Below the pieces are notes generated by a model. It worked only from the letters and a program-made list of their open reading frames with translations, had not been told where the DNA came from and did not search any database. A stretch of 64,000 nt of DNA from Blastomussa wellsi (Eukaryota > Cnidaria > Anthozoa > Scleractinia > Plerogyridae), in contig OX393572.1 in the NCBI GenBank assembly GCA_947652115.1, positions 4,131,017 to 4,195,016 on the forward strand, read 5' to 3'. Positions within the stretch are counted from its first letter, which is position 1, and every line of letters begins with the position of its first letter. The translations under genes were made by a program, and so were the position numbers. Shown one piece after another: positions 44,402-57,065 of this stretch.

Positions 44402-46818
44402 GTAAGTACAATTTGCCTTGTTAGCATACTACGTATCCTTAAGTTGGGACCTCTTTGCATATTCTGAAGCTTTTGTGATAATATGACGATTAATAGGTCC
44501 TATTATAACACAGGGTGCCCACTAAAACTGTTTGTCTGGCCTTCCTGAGCTTATAGGATCTTTATTGCGGAAGACACAACTTGAAACGTTTAGCCTACAC
44601 TTTTCAAGTTTGCCAATTTCAATCTATCTTAATATTCCCCATCCGAAGCCATCCTTGTTTCTTCGCAGTTTGTAGTCACATCTTTGGTGTTTTTCTTCCT
44701 TGATAAACAATTATTTTAAGGTTTAATTTTATTAAAAAAGACAATTTTACACATTATCAAATATCACTTCGTTCATGGAGTCTAAACCACAGACTTGCAG
44801 CAGTGCTTTAATTGAGGAATCCTTGTTTACAATATTTGCATAAGGGTTTGGTTTCTGATCGAATTACGAACATATCAATTTTGAATATTGAAAGAACATG
44901 GCATGATTAGCTTTCTTTATAAAATTTGCTCCATCTGTGTTCAATACTTTTTGTGTGATCTGGGTTTGCGGAAAATGACAATTTTACAAAGAATGTACTG
45001 GTGTCATACAGAAATTTTTCAGTATTATTGCTTTTCACAGGTTCTAGGAATATCAAATTTTGGACATAGCATGATTGTATATGCTAACGAAACAAAAATG
45101 TAAACAATGGTCAGCATGAATCCCGCTATAATGATTGCGACTATTCAACCGAAAATTATGTTGATAGTTACAATTTGTTATTTTGCCCCATGAATAGTGG
45201 CAATATTTTTTATTAGCAAACATAAACGATTACCATGGAAACAATCGATTAGGTTGAATTTCTAAAACTAAGAAAATGTTTGGTGAATCAAACGTCCTAT
45301 TTTCGCATAACTTCTTATATACATTTAGCAAGTCAGAGATCCAAATATAACAGAGAAATTGACACCACATGTAATATTTTGACGTCATAAATGATGACGT
45401 CATACCATTCTCTTAATTAAAAGTTTTTTAATTCCAACATTTTCTTAACGTTTTCGAAAGAGCACGCCAAGAACAGTTAAACCCTGAAAACCATCTGTTG
45501 GTATCTAATATATTAAAGAAGATATGACGTTTTGATTTCAAAGAATACTCAGGGAAAAAACAGTAGTCCCGACCCCAGGCAAATATTTATAATTGAAGTT
45601 CTGTTTTTGTGTAAGCAATGTCACTCACTTTGTAGATTGATTATTCTGAATGAGTAGAACAGCAATAATAAAAAAATCTGAATCAAAGCACCAAAGACAA
45701 GCACCAAAAATATTTATGCGACGTCACGAAAAGTGGCGTCAACAATTATTCAATCGATAAAGTTATCTCTTTAAAGGCGAAAACAAAAACTGATGATGCA
45801 TACTATGGACACTAAGATTTTTATTTTATTAAATTCTTAGTGTTTCTCAAAGAAAACTGAAGAAAGCAAATTAAATCAAGAGGTTGATTTTAGATCGGCA
45901 AACAATATGGTTAGGGGCAGAAGGGGGGGGGGGGGGCACTGAAACTTCTTTCTAAACAACTCTAGAAATATTCGCAATAGATAGGAACGGTTTTAGGTTA
46001 GTTTTCCACCAGTTATGCTCATTCAAATATATATTTGGTGGTATAAAATTAGAAACTTTGTAAAGCACATTATTGTAACGTCTTCAAATATGACGTCATA
46101 TGACATTTTAACAGTTTTAAAACTTAAATGATCAAGACAACGATCCAAGGCAATGTACAAATCTTGAAAGAAAAATGTTTAAACGAAACAGAATTAGTGA
46201 TTATACCCCTCAATGACCGTAGGGTGTTTTAGCCCCGGCGGCGTGTGAGTACCTTGAGACGAAATTTTATGAAATTTATTAGTGTTAGTTATATTTCCAC
46301 AAAATGCTTTCTCTCACGTGGTACGTTTTGGAAATTTTACGTAGTAAAACTTCGAGGTGTTTGGAAATTTGATGAAACACTCTCCTGAGAATTTGATATA
46401 TTCCCTCAAACAAAACTAAAACTAAAAAGAATACGAAAAAGTAAAATCGTAAAAAAATTATGCTTTACAAGATTACAATTCCAAACAACAGTCACGTTCC
46501 TGATTTCTTTTAATTCTTTAACTTGATGAATTGTCAATGAATTTTAGAAGATAAAAGAGCAATTCTTCCGTGGCGTAGGGAAACAGAGACAAATCGCCCA
46601 CGTGAATAAGGTCTATTATGCAAAAGGTGCAAAAGATGAATAAGGTCTAACAGTACGTATTTACGCCAAAAATAGATAATCATTAGAAAATGCTCTACTG
46701 CACTTGCTTTTAGACAAGTTTAATTGGTTTTTGCCCATAGTTTGACTAGTCATCTGATCCCCTACAGGGCCAGAGCTGAAATGAGATAAGACTTACCGAA
46801 AATATGAATTAATAGATA
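44402..46818. other. AT-rich stretch without a gene
   Basis: Long AT-rich sequence with a G run near 45926 and a degenerate copy of the 46819-47062 family in opposite orientation at about 44570-44750. No exon is seen. Confidence 0.45.
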
Positions 46819-47062
46819 TTAAAGGAGCAACGTCCCGATATTTTGAATTATTTTTTTGCGACGGAACAAATTACTCTTAAAACGTAGGAAACCAAAAACT
46901 AATAGTTTGGTAAGGAAGAAAAACACCAAAGAAGTGATACTAAACCGAAAAGGAACAAGGATGGTTAAGGATGGAGAAGATTGAGATGGATGACAAATGA
47001 TGATTTTGAAAAATTTAGGCTAAACTTTTCAAAATGCACGAGCCGTGACGTAGCTCCTTTAA
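46819..47062. mobile_element. MITE with TTAA ends
   Basis: TTAAAGGAGCAACGTC at the left, GACGTAGCTCCTTTAA at the right. The interior phrase 'aaggatgg.taaggatggaga' recurs at 53490. Other copies are at about 41817-41960, 44570-44750 and 53400-53600. Confidence 0.8.
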
Positions 47063-47378
47063 GTATAAAAGTGGCATCAATCAAATATGTTCCTGGTTTG
47101 AAAGAAAGGCTTCAGGATTCTACAACCCTGTACATTATTTCAAATTGGCATTTTGTTATCAATAAAATTGAAAAAAAAAATAAAAATAAAATTCAGTCTA
47201 CTCGCTAATGATTGATTACACGAAAAGGCTTTGTCACTCTTGTTAAAGCATTTTTGGTAAATTAGGCAATATAAGATTATGTGATGAACGAAAAGCGACA
47301 ATCGTGCTTTAAATGGGCTTTGTCACAATGATGCCATTTTTATTAATGTATAAAATTGACTTAAAGCCAAAGAAAACC

Positions 47379-48622
47379 TTAAGGTGGCTCGATCGGATTT
47401 TTGAGTGACAATACCTTTCAACTTTGAGCAGCCAGTGTACCGCCAAAGAGTATCTGACAGAAAATCGATTACTCCAAGTGCACTAGAGAAAGATCAAAGT
47501 TTCAGATGAAATACGTTTTATCGTGATCGGAGTTTCCATAGCAACGTAGTGACGTCATGCCCCACTTTACTCGAGACCGAATAACTTGTCACCAAGAGAT
47601 GATTTTGGAAAACCCTTCCTGGATCTTTGACCTGACATACTTTTCTTAAGGTCTGCCAAATTTGAAGAATTTAAATGAGAGCTATTTCGAGAAAATTTAT
47701 GGCGAAGTTTTAAGGTGTTGAAATACAACAAAATCGTATTAGTTCCTGAAATGCCATTGAAACGTTTGTTCACCAGGCCTCATGTCAGATGACTTTGGTC
47801 TGAAATAAATTGAATGGCATCCACTTACATTTGGAGAAAATCTTAGCAAAATCGTTCTATTCGATTTATGAAAACAATGGCTTCAATATCAACAGGAGTG
47901 AAGTGTTATTTTGCGCTTTCGTCAAAATTGACCCTATTTATTAAAATGGTCACTATTTAAAAAGCGGTGGATAAATTTTTCTAAAAATTATTCTTCAGGT
48001 AGATTAAGCAATAATTAATAAAATCCCGGAGTTTTAACTTCATTGAAACATTCTAAAGCTGTCAATTTGTAACCTCAACTTTTGTAAACATTGGGCTTAC
48101 GTGTAGTCGCTTGTGGTTCTAATTATACCTATCCGTTGTCTTGAATCTCCGTACAATTGTAAATTTTAATGGCTTATTAATTCATGTACAGTTGCACGGA
48201 GATTCAAGACAATGGATAGGTATATTTAGAACCACAAGCGACAGGCCGGAAACTAATACTAATAGGATTTTGTTGTATTTTAACACCTTGAAACTGCACC
48301 ATAAATTTTCTCGAAATCGCTCTTTTAAAAATTCTTTAAATTTGCCAGACCTCAAGAAAAGTATGTCAGGTTAAAGATCCTGGAAGGGTTTTCAAAAATT
48401 ATCCCTTGATGACAGGTTATTCGGTCTCGAGTGAAGTGGGGCATGGCGTCACTACGTTGCTATGGTAACTCCGATCACGATAAAATGAACTTCATCTGAA
48501 ACTTTGATCTTTCTCTAGTGCACCTGGAGCAATCGATTTTCTGTCGGATACTCTATGGCGGTTTACTAGCTGTTCAAAGTTGAAAGGTATTGTCACTCAA
48601 AAATCTGATCAAGCCACCTTAA
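47379..48622. mobile_element. Large foldback transposon with ~370-bp inverted arms and a nested foldback
   Basis: The left arm starts TTAAGGTGGCTCGATCGGAT and the right arm ends in the inverse with TTAA. The two arms match over several hundred bases (for example TTTGAGTGACAATACCTTTC, GTTTCAGATGAA, ACTTCACTCGAGACCGAATA). Inside, 48106-48242 is a second foldback (GTCGCTTGTGGTTCT and its inverse) with its own arms. No transposase is coded. Confidence 0.9.
48106..48242. mobile_element. Nested foldback inside the large foldback
   Basis: Arms of about 55 bp: GTCGCTTGTGGTTCTAATTA at the left, the near inverse at the right, including TACCTATCC and GAATCTCCGT with their inverses. Confidence 0.85.
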
Positions 48623-48828
48623 ATTAATAGTTTATCGAAGCAGAGGAAAACACCACAGTACTGAGGATGGACTTTGTTTGAATGAAAATTATAGGGAAAG
48701 ACTGTTATTGACTCGAAATTTAAAAGGCTAAAATTTTCAAGATTCATCATTCACGACTGAATTACAGTGTGAAGGCAAAAAGTACTCTTAGGCTGTTACT
48801 GACAAGTTTATTCTTTTTTTCTTCCAGA

Positions 48829-49080
48829 TTGGGAAGACGCAAGAAGATTAAAGACTTATTTAGCTAGTGATTGCTTTAAAGGACAAAACACAAGTCTTTT
48901 GGCGAGAAATATCTGATCGACGGAAAGATTTGCGCTTTCAAATGTGACCGCGTAGAAACCTAGCAGGAAAAAACTAAGTCTTTTGGCGGGAAAATTGGCC
49001 TTAGGAAAAAAGGCTGCGATTTTGACTGAAATCTTGTGTCGAGACAAAAATATGCTAAGTCTTTTGGCGGGGAAAAATCT
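48829..49080 (+). other. Candidate terminal exon of the small transcription unit
   Basis: A strong acceptor (ttttttcttccag) precedes ATTGGGAAGACGCAAGAAGA. Downstream the phrase AAGTCTTTTGGCG recurs three times (about 48892, 48977, 49055). The end is not defined. Confidence 0.3.
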
Positions 49081-49299
49081 TGCAGTGTGTTAAGAGATTT
49101 TTTCCCATCAAAGTCAAAGTATATGTTTGAATTCTCACTAGATCTTGTTCAAAATCGCAGAATTTTTTTTCTTGTTGGCAAGCCTACATAGTCAAAATGT
49201 ATTAAAAGAGATAGCCTACATTTTGACTAGTTACCAGGCCCTTTTAAAAGCGCATTTTTTTTGTTTGTACGAGTTAATGAAATACTAAATAAAAGAAAC

Positions 49300-50106
49300 A
49301 AAAGTAACTGAAGATCTTTTCTTTATTTGTTGTTACGTATCATTAACTAATTACAAGATAATTTCAATAACAAAAGTTGTTTACAATGTTCAAGCAAGCA
49401 AATTATACAATAAATATTCACTTTCTAACTTGGGACCACTAGACGACTGTTAAGTAGTTAAAACAAAATGCCAACGACAAAAATATTGTGTGAAATTGCA
49501 TAACAAGTTTGTTGGTTCAAAAACTAATCATTGAACTAGACAACGTGATTAAGGCAACAACATTGTTGAGAGTTAGAGAAATAAAAAATTGTGAAAATAT
49601 GTAAAGTTCTGTTACGTTGTCCAAGTTGTTTCGATCATCAATTTCAGGTAGAACTACCAAATTATAGCCTATTTATAATTAAGTCCTAAACTCTTTCTTG
49701 GCACTTCTAATTAAACAAATATTGTGATTGCTCGATCTGTCCTGTCCTGTCCTGTGTGAGAACATCTCGTTTCCACATTCTTTCCAATTTGATGACGGAA
49801 AGCATTTAAAGTCATGGTACTGGACAAGTAGATATTATTGAAAGCTGTTGCTAGTTTTCCTTAGCGTTTTCCTGGTAGATTTCAGTGTTTCTTGATTTTA
49901 TTATTTCTCTTTTCTTTAAATCAATTCAATGGCTTCTTGGCAAAAGCTGATGAAAACGACTACCGGCCCATAAATTATAGATATTACCTCTAGAGTAATC
50001 TCCGATTATTAACTTGCCAGTCTGGATTCTTTAAGGATTCTTCTCTTTTCTCCACTTGATTGCGATCCACATCATTCAGCAACGCAGCGCAACATCTTCA
50101 AAGGCA
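49300..50106 (-). other. Candidate terminal exon of a minus-strand transcription unit
   Basis: Minus-strand acceptor tttactttcag, then a short open tail (AFEDVALRC-stop or VPLKMLRCVAE-stop, depending on phase). About 780 nt further on there is an AATAAA signal (plus strand TTTATT at 49322). The phase fits the exon at 55321-55387 in both frames. Confidence 0.35.
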
Positions 50107-50576
50107 CTGAAAGTAAACACAAACGCACATGTTAAAGGAGCACTCAGGGCCCCCTTCCCACGAGCCTTTGAAGTCCACTCATTGTGAAAAAATTATCAAA
50201 GTAAATAAAAAATAAATAAAGGGAAATGGTATTTCTGTACTTTGACTATTTACATTTAATCCTTTGGGTTGAAGGTACACCAATTGTAGATAGGTGCGGT
50301 ATATTTTGGAACAAATTGTGTGATTGTAGGGAAATTTCAACAATACATTCTACCGAATGTCCTCCAATGTCCAACCGTTCGAAGTGCCATTAATATTCCC
50401 AGGCGCTATTAAAAAGAGAGGAGACTGGGTACTTGTTGGGCTCGGAACACGGCACTTGGAATTGGAATGTAGTTCCTTGACGAATCCGTAATAAAATGGG
50501 CCGAAGAGAAGAAAACGAGAAAAAGAGAAAGGCGGCAGCCAGATCATGTTAATCCATGGAAAATTTTGTCCGTAAA

Positions 50577-50676
50577 ATGCCACGCACAGAAGCAAGTGAA
50601 ATCGTTGGGAGCGATGAACTTCCGGTGGCTGAAGATGCTTCTCAACAAATCCCAGATTCAAGGGAAAACATAGGGG
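50577..50676 (+). CDS. Possible 5' coding exon, orphan
   Basis: An ATG opens MPRTEASEIVGSDELPVAED, and the stretch ends GGG/gtaagc, a good donor. It is hydrophilic. I find no convincing partner exon downstream in the window: the next good acceptor (tatttccag, 54930) leads to a stop after 12 residues. It may be chance. Confidence 0.25.
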
Positions 50677-51380
50677 GTAAGCTTAAATAAATTTCGATTA
50701 AACGTATAGTTTTTTACGACCTTCTATCAATGTTAAGTCTAGGTGTAAATGTATACTAAAACAGGGGCGGATCCAGAAAATTCAGAAAGAGGGGACCGAG
50801 TACCCCCCCCCCCCCCACCCCACCGAACGAAAACTTCACTTATCAGGAGATGCAGCATGCAGCATTGTGGGCGTATTTTTGATAAAAAGTTACGAAACGT
50901 TAACGTTTCGGAAGATAGGTTACAAAAACGTTTTGAAAATCCAAGAAAAAAGGGGGGGCCGCGGGCCCCTCGGCTCCTCGGCCCCTCCCGGCCCTAAATC
51001 CGCCTATGTAAAACACACAAAATGTAACATCTGTTAACACGAGTAATTTAAATCTAGTAATCGAGTAATTTAAATCTAGGTCAAAATGACAATGAAGAAA
51101 CGTGCTATCGAAAATAAAAGTCGATTGAATCATATTAAAAGTCAATTTTCTAGCTATAGTTATGTATCACCTGGATCCCAGTGAAAGTGCAGAGAAATTA
51201 TATACTATAAACTATACAAACTGCCTTCAAAACGTACGAAATGCTGTCTCGGATAACCTATTTTTTCAAAATTTCCTAGGGGAGAATACCCCCACTCCCC
51301 CTACGTTCTCGCCGGAGACGCTCATACCCACCCCTCCCCCCCCCCCCAACCCCCAATGGAAAATCCTGGCTACGGGCCCG

Positions 51381-51766
51381 AGCACTGTCACGGTATTTTG
51401 GTGTTATTTTAAACTGCTGAAATATGTTCCTGCATCAATGGAAACCCAAAAGAAATGGTGTAGTTTTGTTACCTAGGACTGTGCTACCACACTGAAACCG
51501 TTTATTGCCGCCTATCGCTTAGGATGACATAGGATGGAAATGGATTGAAAGTTGAAAAAACTAGCCGGTTTTTATCAAACTCTAGAGCCATACCTTGAAA
51601 ATGTCGCCAGAAATTAATTATGGTTTGCTCTCGGAGCCACAATTCGTTTGATATCTTCCTGTTAGTCCATCAGGATTATTTTGGGGACGAGTAAAGGTAC
51701 CAGGTAATTATTTTAGCAGTGAATAAAGCTGAAAACAGCAAAACCCCTGTAACGGTGCCCCTTTAA
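51381..51766. mobile_element. MITE, opposite copy of the family at 26834-27233
   Basis: Starts AGCACTGTCACGG and ends GTAACGGTGCCCCTTTAA. The inside matches the intron 9 element in reverse. A further degenerate copy follows at 51768-52150. Confidence 0.75.
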
Positions 51767-52150
51767 AATACAGACAAAATCAGGGCTTTTGTTGTGCACG
51801 ATACTGCCGCCATGTTTGTCGTCACGTAACGCTAATTTAGCGCGCGCGTTCTGAGTGGACAAACATGCACAAGTACAAATCCATAAATTTTAACTCTATT
51901 CCAAAATAACAATAAATAACTCAATACCTTCATAATGTGGCTAGCAATTCGATTTTAGCGCATTTTTTTCAGTTTTCATTCTACTTCCATTCTCTCCATA
52001 TCCATAACCAGAGACGTCAATAAATGGTTTCAATGCAATAATATAGTCTTTGGTAACAAAACTAAAAAATCATGTTTGGTCTTCCTTTTAGCTTTTTAAA
52101 ATGTTGCTAAAATGGCGTGACAATGTATATGCCGCTTTTATAAGAGCCTT

Positions 52151-53894
52151 GTCCTGGGATTTGTGTGTCACGTGTTTTTGTCTACATTCCGATCATACCA
52201 TTATTTGGTTGCAGATTTCCCTAACAAATTGTCAGATTTCAGAAAAAGCTGTTTCGCTAAAATAGAATTTGCCCTAAAGACTTGTTTTAGATGATTCCAA
52301 ATGACCACGGAAGTGCTTATATTTCCATATTTCCTAAGACAATCATGGCGAGAGCGCAAGCGCTCTACTCCCCCACTCCTTAATGAAAGAAATTGCGACA
52401 AGAGGTGAGACGCTCTCCATTGAAACATTCACATTCAGTTGTGCAGATATCGAAGCTGCTTACATCATACTGAGAGGATTTTTGTTTTTTTGGGTGGGTG
52501 GGTGGAGAAAGGGTGCTGGGGGAGAGACTCTCGCGTAAATTTGTCCCTGATTTTAAATTACCAACGTTTTTCCCGACCACGGTACTCCTTATTCTGAATT
52601 TTTCATTTTCACTAACCGGATCAAAGAAGCTTTATATACAGTGTGCAGTAATTTCCAGTGAGTGGGTACGATTGCGTTTTCCTCACGCTAAAACCAGCGA
52701 GATTTCGTGGATACCAGCGTGAAGAAGTGAAATGGTATTCTAAAAGAACGATTTGTTTTTCTTAGCAAGTTATGTCAACTTTCAAGAGAAAAAAAGCGAT
52801 CCAGTAAATAGTATAAATGCTATAAAAAACACTAAAACATGCGTCACGCATCTCGATCGAGACTAACTGAGAAGGAACGGTAAAAGGCAGATGAGTTTAA
52901 CCGTGCGAGCAGGTCAGAAGAAAACGCATCTCATCTAACAGGCACACGTTTTGAGAAGCAATTCGTATTTTTAGCTATGGCTGGATGCGTCATGAATTCT
53001 AGCATTCTGTTCACTAAACATTGTTCAAAATTATTTTTATTTAATCACATTTGAACAGGTCCTCTTCAGAAAATTTTATAAATTTTAATTTATCACTGAG
53101 ATCGTGGGTTGTTGGCAGTTTTCACTTTCGTCCTTTAGGTGTAACATATGGAGATAGAATGACCAAAACGTCATTTTATTTAGAGATCTGAACCTTTACT
53201 TAAAGAAAAGTTCTTCTAAAAGAGTTAAGAGACTCATGAAAATTGTCAAGCGACCACACTGTTTCGATCTTGCAATACGCTTGTTCAAAATCCAGAAATC
53301 TTAACATATAGTAACTATTATTCTCCCTAATGCGAGAGCACGTGGAAAAGCCTAAAAGGAGCTCAGCCACCATAAATGACGTCATCTCTTCATGACAATG
53401 CATAAAATTGCCTTCAAATCAAAGGAAACCTTGAAATAACAGTTTGCCAACGAAGAAAAACACCAAAGATGAAACAAACTGAAGAAGAAACAAGGATGGC
53501 TGGGAATGAGGATGATTGAAATGGATTGTAATTGCTAAACGTGAAAAAACGAGGCTGAACTTTTCAAAATGAGGCATCCGTGAGAGAGCTCTTTTAAAAA
53601 GAACGGGATGAATGGGCCATAAAAAGAAAATTTACATCAATAATGCTGCACCAAAGCCGAACAACTTATCCGAAACTTAGTAATCAGTAAGAAATATTCG
53701 TTTAGTACATGTTGCCATCTACAAAGTTGGTACTTTGCGACCTGGGCTTGTTTTGTATCTTCGAAAATTTGAATTGGTTTTGAAACCGCTCCCAGTGATT
53801 TTTTAAACCCTCAGAAAAAGAAAATGGGTCAACATTGAATTGTGTCCTTCATTGGCACAAGAAGGCCAAATGCAGAATCGATTAGGTGTCAAGT
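52151..53894. other. No gene seen
   Basis: Contains a degenerate copy of the 46819 MITE family at about 53400-53600 and otherwise unassigned sequence. Confidence 0.4.
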
Positions 53895-54342
53895 CTTAAA
53901 GGGAACCTCCACTCTTTTGAAAAATTGACCTTAAATTGTTTGTAATAGTACCCAACTTTCACATTTTACCGGAAAAAGGATAAATATGATTTAATAGCAA
54001 CAAAAAATGGAAAAGATTATCGCTTTTAAATTTCCCGCGCGCCGCCATTTTGGATTTGACGACGTTTTGTGGTTGCCGTTATTGGCATGAATCGCAGCAT
54101 CTTTTGTGTAAAACAATTGGGCAACCACAACACGTCATCAAATCCAAAATGGCGGCGTGCGGGAATATTTAAAAAGCAATAACATTTTCGATTTTTTTTT
54201 GTTGCTTACTAACTTACTTAGTCCTCTTCGTGCTCGGTAGCACATAAGGCCGTGATTTTGTTGCTATTAAAAATTTGAAATTCAGGCATTATTTCAAACA
54301 AGTCAACGTCAACTTGTCGTAAGAGTGGAGGTTTCCCTTAAG
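53895..54342. mobile_element. MITE with CTTAAAGGGAACCTCCACTC ends
   Basis: Left end CTTAAAGGGAACCTCCACTC and right end the near inverse. The interior has a further inverted pair (AATCCAAAATGGCGGCG and its inverse). Confidence 0.88.
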
Positions 54343-54645
54343 TCTATTAATATCAGTTAAATCGATGAATCTGATCGGTCAATATCAAAAAATCTCCAAA
54401 AAACGAACAAAAATCTGACAAACAAAATTTCCCCAAGTTTTCCACTTGATCCTGCCATCTGCCTCACGGTCAATTGTTAGCATTGTTATATGCGCAACCA
54501 GTTCTATGCGCTAATGCACTAGGCAGCCAATTGTTCTTAAGCCTAGTTCACTTGAACGTCTGACAGTTAGAAAATGATCGAGAAATTGATTAAATAACCA
54601 TTATTTAATTTCTCCCGGCGTAGCAATACTTTTATTATTTGAAAT

Positions 54646-54807
54646 AAGCAGTAGCCGCATGTACTCATTGCACACCTGTGTTTAACTGCAGCATTGCTGT
54701 GCTTCTATTTCTATGGCTTTCAACACAAGCAGTAGCCGCATGCACTCGTAGCGAACCTGTTTACAACTGCGGTATAGAACTGTGTTTCAATGGCTTACCT
54801 TCGCTGC
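54646..54807 (+). repeat. 81-bp tandem duplication kept in frame
   Basis: Two copies, starting AAGCAGTAGCCGCATG at 54646 and 54727. They are exactly 27 codons apart and both open in one frame: VAACTHCTPVFNC and VAACTRSEPVYNC. There is no start or splice evidence that it is a gene. Confidence 0.55.
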
Positions 54808-55320
54808 TTCTGCACATGCGCATCATTCCAGTACGGCCTTCATATATAAACAGACTGCTATAAACAGACTTCGCTTCAATGAAGCTACATCTTAAAGTGA
54901 GAAAAAAAAAACATAATCAGTTAATGGAATTATTTCCAGATGAAACCTTTCCAACAGATCGCCATGGAAGATAATCAAGAAGCTATTTTTAATTGGTTTC
55001 TCAATTGTAATACCACACACATTATACACAGCTAGGACCTATTTTAAAATATAACGTAGTGGATACCATAATAAAATAGACAGCTCAAGCAATCAATGGC
55101 AATGCGAAGGAGAACGTCACAGGGCCAAATTCTGCGTATTTGAGAGTACGTGAACAACGACGGCTAAATTTTCGTATTTCTACTTGAAATTAAACGCTCT
55201 CTCTATAGTCGGTTCATTTCGCAACATTGTCATAATATAAATTCATTTTACACCAGAAGTTGTCCTTGGCGTCGCCGTCGTCATTGCCATAAGCTCGCTA
55301 AATATTGTTATACAACTTAC
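54808..55320. other. No gene seen
   Basis: Intronic if the minus-strand unit is real. No repeat is recognised. Confidence 0.35.
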
Positions 55321-55387
55321 CTTTGTTTTCGTTTAAATTCTTTGTCTGAACAAGATGTCCCATTCTTAGTGTTAACTTCATCTGAAG
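55321..55387 (-). other. Candidate internal exon of the minus-strand unit
   Basis: A strong acceptor (tattttattttccag) and donor (AAAG/gtaagt) bracket 67 nt. It is open in two frames: SDEVNTKNGTSCSDKEF, or LQMKLTLRMGHLVQ. Either joins the terminal exon at 50106 in frame. Confidence 0.4.
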
Positions 55388-55451
55388 CTGGAAAATAAAA
55401 TATGCCTAAATGAGTTCACATCATTCATTTCACAACAAATTCATTTCTGAC

Positions 55452-55526
55452 CTGTGGTTCTGGACTATTTGTCTGACAAGTATACCCTTTGCATGATATA
55501 TTGAAGGAGATATTAGCTTTCAAAAA
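55452..55526 (-). other. Candidate internal exon of the minus-strand unit
   Basis: Acceptor aattgtgcag and donor CAG/gtcaga bracket 75 nt encoding FLKANISFNISCKGYTCQ. The intron to the next exon would be only 64 bp. The upstream exons were not found. Confidence 0.3.
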
Positions 55527-56097
55527 CTGCACAATTTTTTGGGTGGCAAAACGCTAATGAGCCCATGTTTTCTTTGTCAGTAAAATTTCGAGTTTTCAAA
55601 CCCAGATCACGCACAAAAAGTATTTCAAGATATATATTGGATCAAATAATTTAATTAAATTTATTAATCGTGCCATGTTCTTTCAATTTTCAGAATAGGT
55701 ATTTTTGTACCTAGATCAGAAACTGAAACACTTATGAAACACTTAGGCAAAGAAATCTTTTGTCATGTCGTCGATGACGTCACTTGCATATCCCTGTCTT
55801 CTGAATTATATTGCAGCAATATCAATAATGCTAAAGGGAAGCTTTTGGGATAAATGTGTGTAGATTTTACTAATAAAAATATTGATTCCCATGCGACGTC
55901 AAAATTCGTTGCCATGACACCGTTAAAAAGGTCAAAGATGCCATATATTTGACTTTCGCAGGCTAATAACTTTGAAACTACTTGGTGAAAGTTTTTGATT
56001 TTTACACATCTTTGTTAAATCGATAAAAGGAACATTTCTGCAATTTTTTTTCAAAATCTGTCAATAGGTTTCGGAGCTACGTTATTTTTTAATAAAT

Positions 56098-56327
56098 TTA
56101 AGGTGGCTCTGAAAAAAAATTGACAGAATGTTTCAAAACTTGGAAAAATTTTCCTTTTATCGACCCAGCAAAAATATGTAAAAACACAAAAAGTTTCACC
56201 GAGAAGTTTTAAAGTAATTATTGTCCTGCTAAAGGTCAAATAAATGACCTGACTCTATTTACTGATCGGCCTAGCTGTAATAGAATGCCAAAGATGGATG
56301 GCGTTAAACTATTATGAGCCACCTTAA
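56098..56327. mobile_element. MITE with TTAAGGTGGCTC ends
   Basis: TTAAGGTGGCTCTGAAAAAA at the left and GAGCCACCTTAA at the right. The first 12 bases equal those of the large foldback at 47379, so the two may share a transposase. Confidence 0.85.
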
Positions 56328-56641
56328 AGCAACCATGAAGGGAAAGGCTAAAAAAATTCACTTTCGTCGTTATTTTTTGTTCTCAATAAACCGAAACAAA
56401 CCGATATTTTTAAGGAAAATATTTTTAATCAATCGCGTTCAGTTGGTGTCATACCGCATTGTTTGAACACTAAAACAACTCGCCATTTTCTTTTCTATTG
56501 TTGGATTTTGCGCGAGTTTTATTAGTTCTGCACAAAGTTTTCACGATGGACAAAATCAAAAGAAATAGAATTACTGAAATACAAGGTGCAAGCGGCTAGT
56601 ACCTGGAAACTGTTCTTTGATAGATTATAAACATTCACTCG

Positions 56642-57065
56642 TTAAAGTGGTACTACGATGAAAAAAATTGTTCTTGTTCTCTTTCGATTCCGATTTTATG
56701 TTTGGCAAGAATGCACCATGCCAATTATTGCGCCTCGATTTTCGAATTAAGTCCGTTTTTTTGAACGACGAATTCTTCTTTAAACTGTCCAACATTACCA
56801 GATTAGTATGCAGCACGAGCTTTTAGAAGCAAGTTGTTATGTTCTGTTAAACTAATGACTAAATGACGTCATTTTCTCTCTCGTACAGCTTTCTCAATGC
56901 AACTCGACTCAAGTCGAATCTGGTAATGGCGGACAGTTTAGACAAGAATTCGGACTTATTTCGAAAATTGAGGCGCAATAATTGGCATGGTGCATTCTTG
57001 CCAAATATAAAACCGGAATCGAAAGAGAACAAGAACAAAGTTTTTTCATCGTAGTACCACTTTAA
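56642..57065. mobile_element. Foldback MITE with ~170-bp arms
   Basis: TTAAAGTGGTACTACGATGA at the left and its inverse at the right. The arms include GCATGGTGCATTCTTGCC and ATTTTCG..TAAGTCCG, with their inverses. Confidence 0.92.

Noticed and set aside
50749..50997. Pro/Arg-rich open frame
   Set aside because: It comes from a C-rich low-complexity repeat and has no gene features.
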